64,000 nucleotides of DNA from Ancylobacter mangrovi (GTDB lineage: Bacteria > Pseudomonadota > Alphaproteobacteria > Rhizobiales > Xanthobacteraceae). The stretch is from NCBI RefSeq assembly GCF_024752355.1, contig NZ_JANTHZ010000009.1, positions 1 through 64,000 on the forward strand, read 5' to 3'. Shown here one piece after another: positions 61,968-64,000 of this stretch (its first letter is position 1; each line of letters starts with the position of its first letter). The notes under the pieces are model-generated. The model saw nothing but the letters and a program-made list of their open reading frames with translations, was not told the origin of the DNA and searched no databases. A program made the position numbers and the translations under genes.

Positions 61968-62135
61968 ATGACCGATCCGCGCAACCGCCGCCGTGCCGCC
62001 CGCGCTATCGCCCTGCGCGCCGAGGATGCCCGCCAGATGATGATCCGCCGGGCGCTCCTCGCCGTTTCGGGCGGCCTCATCGCCGCGCTGGGCTGCGCGG
62101 CGATCGCCCTCAAGGGCGCCGGCATCGCTTTCTGA
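61968..62135 (+). CDS. Small membrane protein, 55 residues, between SOS box and uvrA
   Basis: ATG 61968 opens a 55-codon frame: a basic helix of about 26 residues ([20 protein letters not shown]) followed by one membrane segment ([19 protein letters not shown], about 30-48) and a short end. The layout, a charged N-terminus and a single C-terminal anchor, is that of a real small protein, and the composition is even over its length. It is the first frame after the SOS box on the plus strand. I know no family for it. Confidence 0.5.
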   Translation: MTDPRNRRRAARAIALRAEDARQMMIRRALLAVSGGLIAALGCAAIALKGAGIAF

Positions 62136-62298
62136 TCCCCGGCCGGCGGGCATTCGTGCCTGCGAGGCCGGAAGGGAAGGCGACAGCCGGGCCGACATTC
62201 CGGCCTGATCCGCGCCGCCGGCCTGCCCGGCGTGCGGTGTCGGGTGCGGAACAGATGTGAAGATCGGCCCGGCCGAGGGCCCGCATGAAGAGACAGCA

Positions 62299-64000
62299 AT
62301 GAAGGACCGCGTGGATCCCTCGCCGCGCCGCGATGCCCGTTCGATCACGATCCGGGGCGCTCGCGAGCACAATCTGAAGAATGTCGATCTGGAGATCCCG
62401 CGCGACAGCCTTGTCGTGTTCACCGGCCTGTCGGGGTCGGGCAAGTCCTCGCTCGCCTTCGACACCATCTATGCCGAGGGCCAGCGCCGCTATGTCGAGA
62501 GCCTCTCGGCCTATGCCCGCCAGTTCCTGGAGATGATGCAGAAGCCGGACGTCGACCAGATCGACGGCCTGTCCCCGGCCATCTCCATCGAACAGAAGAC
62601 GACGTCCAAGAACCCGCGCTCGACGGTCGGCACCGTCACCGAGATCTACGACTATATGCGCCTGCTCTGGGCGCGCGTCGGCGTGCCCTATTCGCCGGCG
62701 ACCGGCCTGCCGATCGAGAGCCAGACCGTCAGCCAGATGGTCGACCGGGTCCTCGCCCTGCCCGAGCGCACGCGGCTCTACCTGCTGGCGCCGGTGGTGC
62801 GTGGGCGCAAGGGCGAGTACCGCAAGGAGCTGGCCGAGTTCCAGAAGAAGGGCTTCCAGCGGGTCAAGATCGACGGCGAGTTCCACGAGATCGCCGAGGC
62901 GCCGGCGCTCGATAAGAAGTTCAAGCACGACATCGATGTGGTGGTGGACCGCCTCGTGGTGCGCGCCGACATGGCGAGCCGCCTCGCCGACAGCTTCGAG
63001 ACCGCGCTCGGCCTCGCCGACGGCATAGCCGTGATCGAATTCGCCGACGAGGCGGATGAGGGCGGCGCGGCGCGGCGCATCATCTTCTCGGAGAAGTTCG
63101 CCTGCCCGGTCTCCGGCTTCACCATCCCCGAGATCGAGCCGCGGCTGTTCTCCTTCAACAACCCGTTCGGCGCATGCCCGGTCTGCGACGGCCTCGGCCA
63201 TGAGAGCAAGATCGACCCCGAACTCGTGGTGCCGGACCGCTCGCGCTCGCTGAAGCAGGGGGCGCTCGCGCCCTGGGCCAAGTCCTCCTCGCCCTATTAC
63301 GGCCAGACGCTGGACGCCCTCGCCCGCCATTACGGTTTCAAGCTCACCACGCCGTGGGAAGACCTGCCCGCCAAGGCGCAGGAGATCATCCTCTACGGAT
63401 CGGGCGGCGAGAGCGTGCGCTTCGTCTATGACGACGGCATGCGCGCCTACGAGACCTCGAAGACCTTTGAGGGCATCATCACCAATCTCGAGCGGCGCTG
63501 GCGCGAGACCGAGAGCGACTGGGCGCGCGAGGAGATCGGCAAGTACTTCTCCGCCGTGCCCTGCGCCGCCTGCCACGGCTACCGGCTCAAGCCCGAGGCG
63601 CTGGCGGTGAAGATCGCTGGCCAGCACATCGGCGAGGCGGCGGTGCTTTCCGTGCGCACGGCGCTGGAATGGTTCACCGCCCTGCCCGGCCAGCTCACCG
63701 ACAAGCAGAACGAGATCGCGGTGCGCATCCTCAAGGAGATCCGCGAGCGCCTCGCCTTCCTGCTCGATGTGGGGCTGGACTATCTCACCCTCGCCCGCGC
63801 CTCCGGCACGCTGTCGGGCGGCGAGAGCCAGCGCATCCGCCTCGCCTCGCAGATCGGCTCCGGCCTGACCGGCGTGCTCTATGTGCTGGACGAGCCCTCC
63901 ATCGGCCTGCACCAGCGCGACAATGAGCGCCTGCTCGGCACGCTGAAGCGGCTGCGCGACCTCGGTAACACCGTCGTCGTGGTCGAGCATGACGAGGACG
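62299..64000 (+). CDS. uvrA: Excinuclease ABC subunit A, N-terminal two-thirds (cut by window end)
   Basis: Damage-recognition ATPase of nucleotide excision repair. 567 codons are in the window from ATG 62299 out of about 950 expected. The first ATPase has Walker [13 protein letters not shown], the UvrB-binding and insertion domains follow, the first zinc module has CPVCDGLG, the second has CAACHGYRL, and the signature [18 protein letters not shown] with Walker [14 protein letters not shown] is complete. The second ATPase half lies outside. The SOS box upstream fits DNA-damage induction. Confidence 0.97.
   Translation, partial: MKDRVDPSPRRDARSITIRGAREHNLKNVDLEIPRDSLVVFTGLSGSGKSSLAFDTIYAEGQRRYVESLSAYARQFLEMMQKPDVDQIDGLSPAISIEQKTTSKNPRSTVGTVTEIYDYMRLLWARVGVPYSPATGLPIESQTVSQMVDRVLALPERTRLYLLAPVVRGRKGEYRKELAEFQKKGFQRVKIDGEFHEIAEAPALDKKFKHDIDVVVDRLVVRADMASRLADSFETALGLADGIAVIEFADEADEGGAARRIIFSEKFACPVSGFTIPEIEPRLFSFNNPFGACPVCDGLGHESKIDPELVVPDRSRSLKQGALAPWAKSSSPYYGQTLDALARHYGFKLTTPWEDLPAKAQEIILYGSGGESVRFVYDDGMRAYETSKTFEGIITNLERRWRETESDWAREEIGKYFSAVPCAACHGYRLKPEALAVKIAGQHIGEAAVLSVRTALEWFTALPGQLTDKQNEIAVRILKEIRERLAFLLDVGLDYLTLARASGTLSGGESQRIRLASQIGSGLTGVLYVLDEPSIGLHQRDNERLLGTLKRLRDLGNTVVVVEHDED

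Noticed and set aside
62110-63990. 626-codon minus-strand frame across uvrA
   Set aside because: Shadow of uvrA with no recognisable domain.

Overview
The window is a 64 kb piece of high-GC chromosome from an alphaproteobacterium. Gene order and gene content point to the Hyphomicrobiales (Rhizobiales), perhaps a Xanthobacteraceae-like genus; the genus is a guess. Supporting evidence: the dusB-ntrBC-ntrYX locus next to trkA, hfq and hflX; an eno-ftsB-pdhA-pdhB-pdhC-lpdA-lipA cluster in which E1 beta carries its own lipoyl domain; fused ispDF; the dac-tmk-holB-metG-tatD-MBL string; an SSB ending in DDEIPF; and an SOS box of the alphaproteobacterial GTTC-N7-GTTC type. Most of the window is housekeeping. 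I see no CRISPR array, prophage, insertion sequence, toxin-antitoxin pair or biosynthetic cluster.

Layout. 0-5 kb: an alpha/beta hydrolase cut by the window edge, then alkaline phosphatase behind a well-formed Pho box, followed by a Tat-exported CPFC protein and a LolD/FtsX-type ABC pair with a His-rich permease. 5-12.5 kb: rlpA-like lipoprotein, D,D-carboxypeptidase, tmk-holB-metG-tatD and an MBL hydrolase. 12.5-27.5 kb: mazG, then on the minus strand dusB, ntrB, ntrC, ntrY, ntrX, trkA, trkH, a D-amino acid transaminase, hfq and hflX, with a class A beta-lactamase gene lying in the opposite direction between ntrX and trkA. 27.6-41 kb: ispDF and pncC (plus), then on the minus strand ratA/coq10, lipA, a GlsB-type membrane protein, the pyruvate dehydrogenase genes with a small membrane protein inside them, ftsB, eno and a diguanylate cyclase.

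41-51 kb is the most accessory part: an AaeXAB-like efflux system with a divergent AraC regulator, an exported beta-carbonic anhydrase, a MipA-type outer membrane protein divergent from a membrane-bound LytTR regulator, an AT-rich gene-poor stretch, and a nickel/cobalt export unit (RcnR/DmeR-type repressor, two C/G-rich operators, RcnA). 51-64 kb: tRNA-Lys, wrbA, tgt-queA, two tandem cyclophilins, coaD, a LOG protein, gyrA, marC, a decayed DUF2306 gene, ssb, an SOS box, a 55-residue membrane ORF and the first part of uvrA.

Themes: phosphate/metal supply (Pho box, PhoA, ABC unit), nitrogen and redox sensing (NtrBC, NtrYX), potassium uptake (TrkAH), lipoylation and the 2-oxoacid dehydrogenase (LipA with four PDH subunits), queuosine tRNA modification (Tgt, QueA) and DNA repair (SSB, UvrA). 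The observations most worth checking are the Tgt that has lost three of its four canonical zinc ligands, the PhoB-type promoter ahead of a phosphatase-ABC gene string, the DUF2306 pseudogene, the SOS box ahead of a small unannotated ORF and uvrA, and the CsoR-like metal triad in the repressor next to rcnA.
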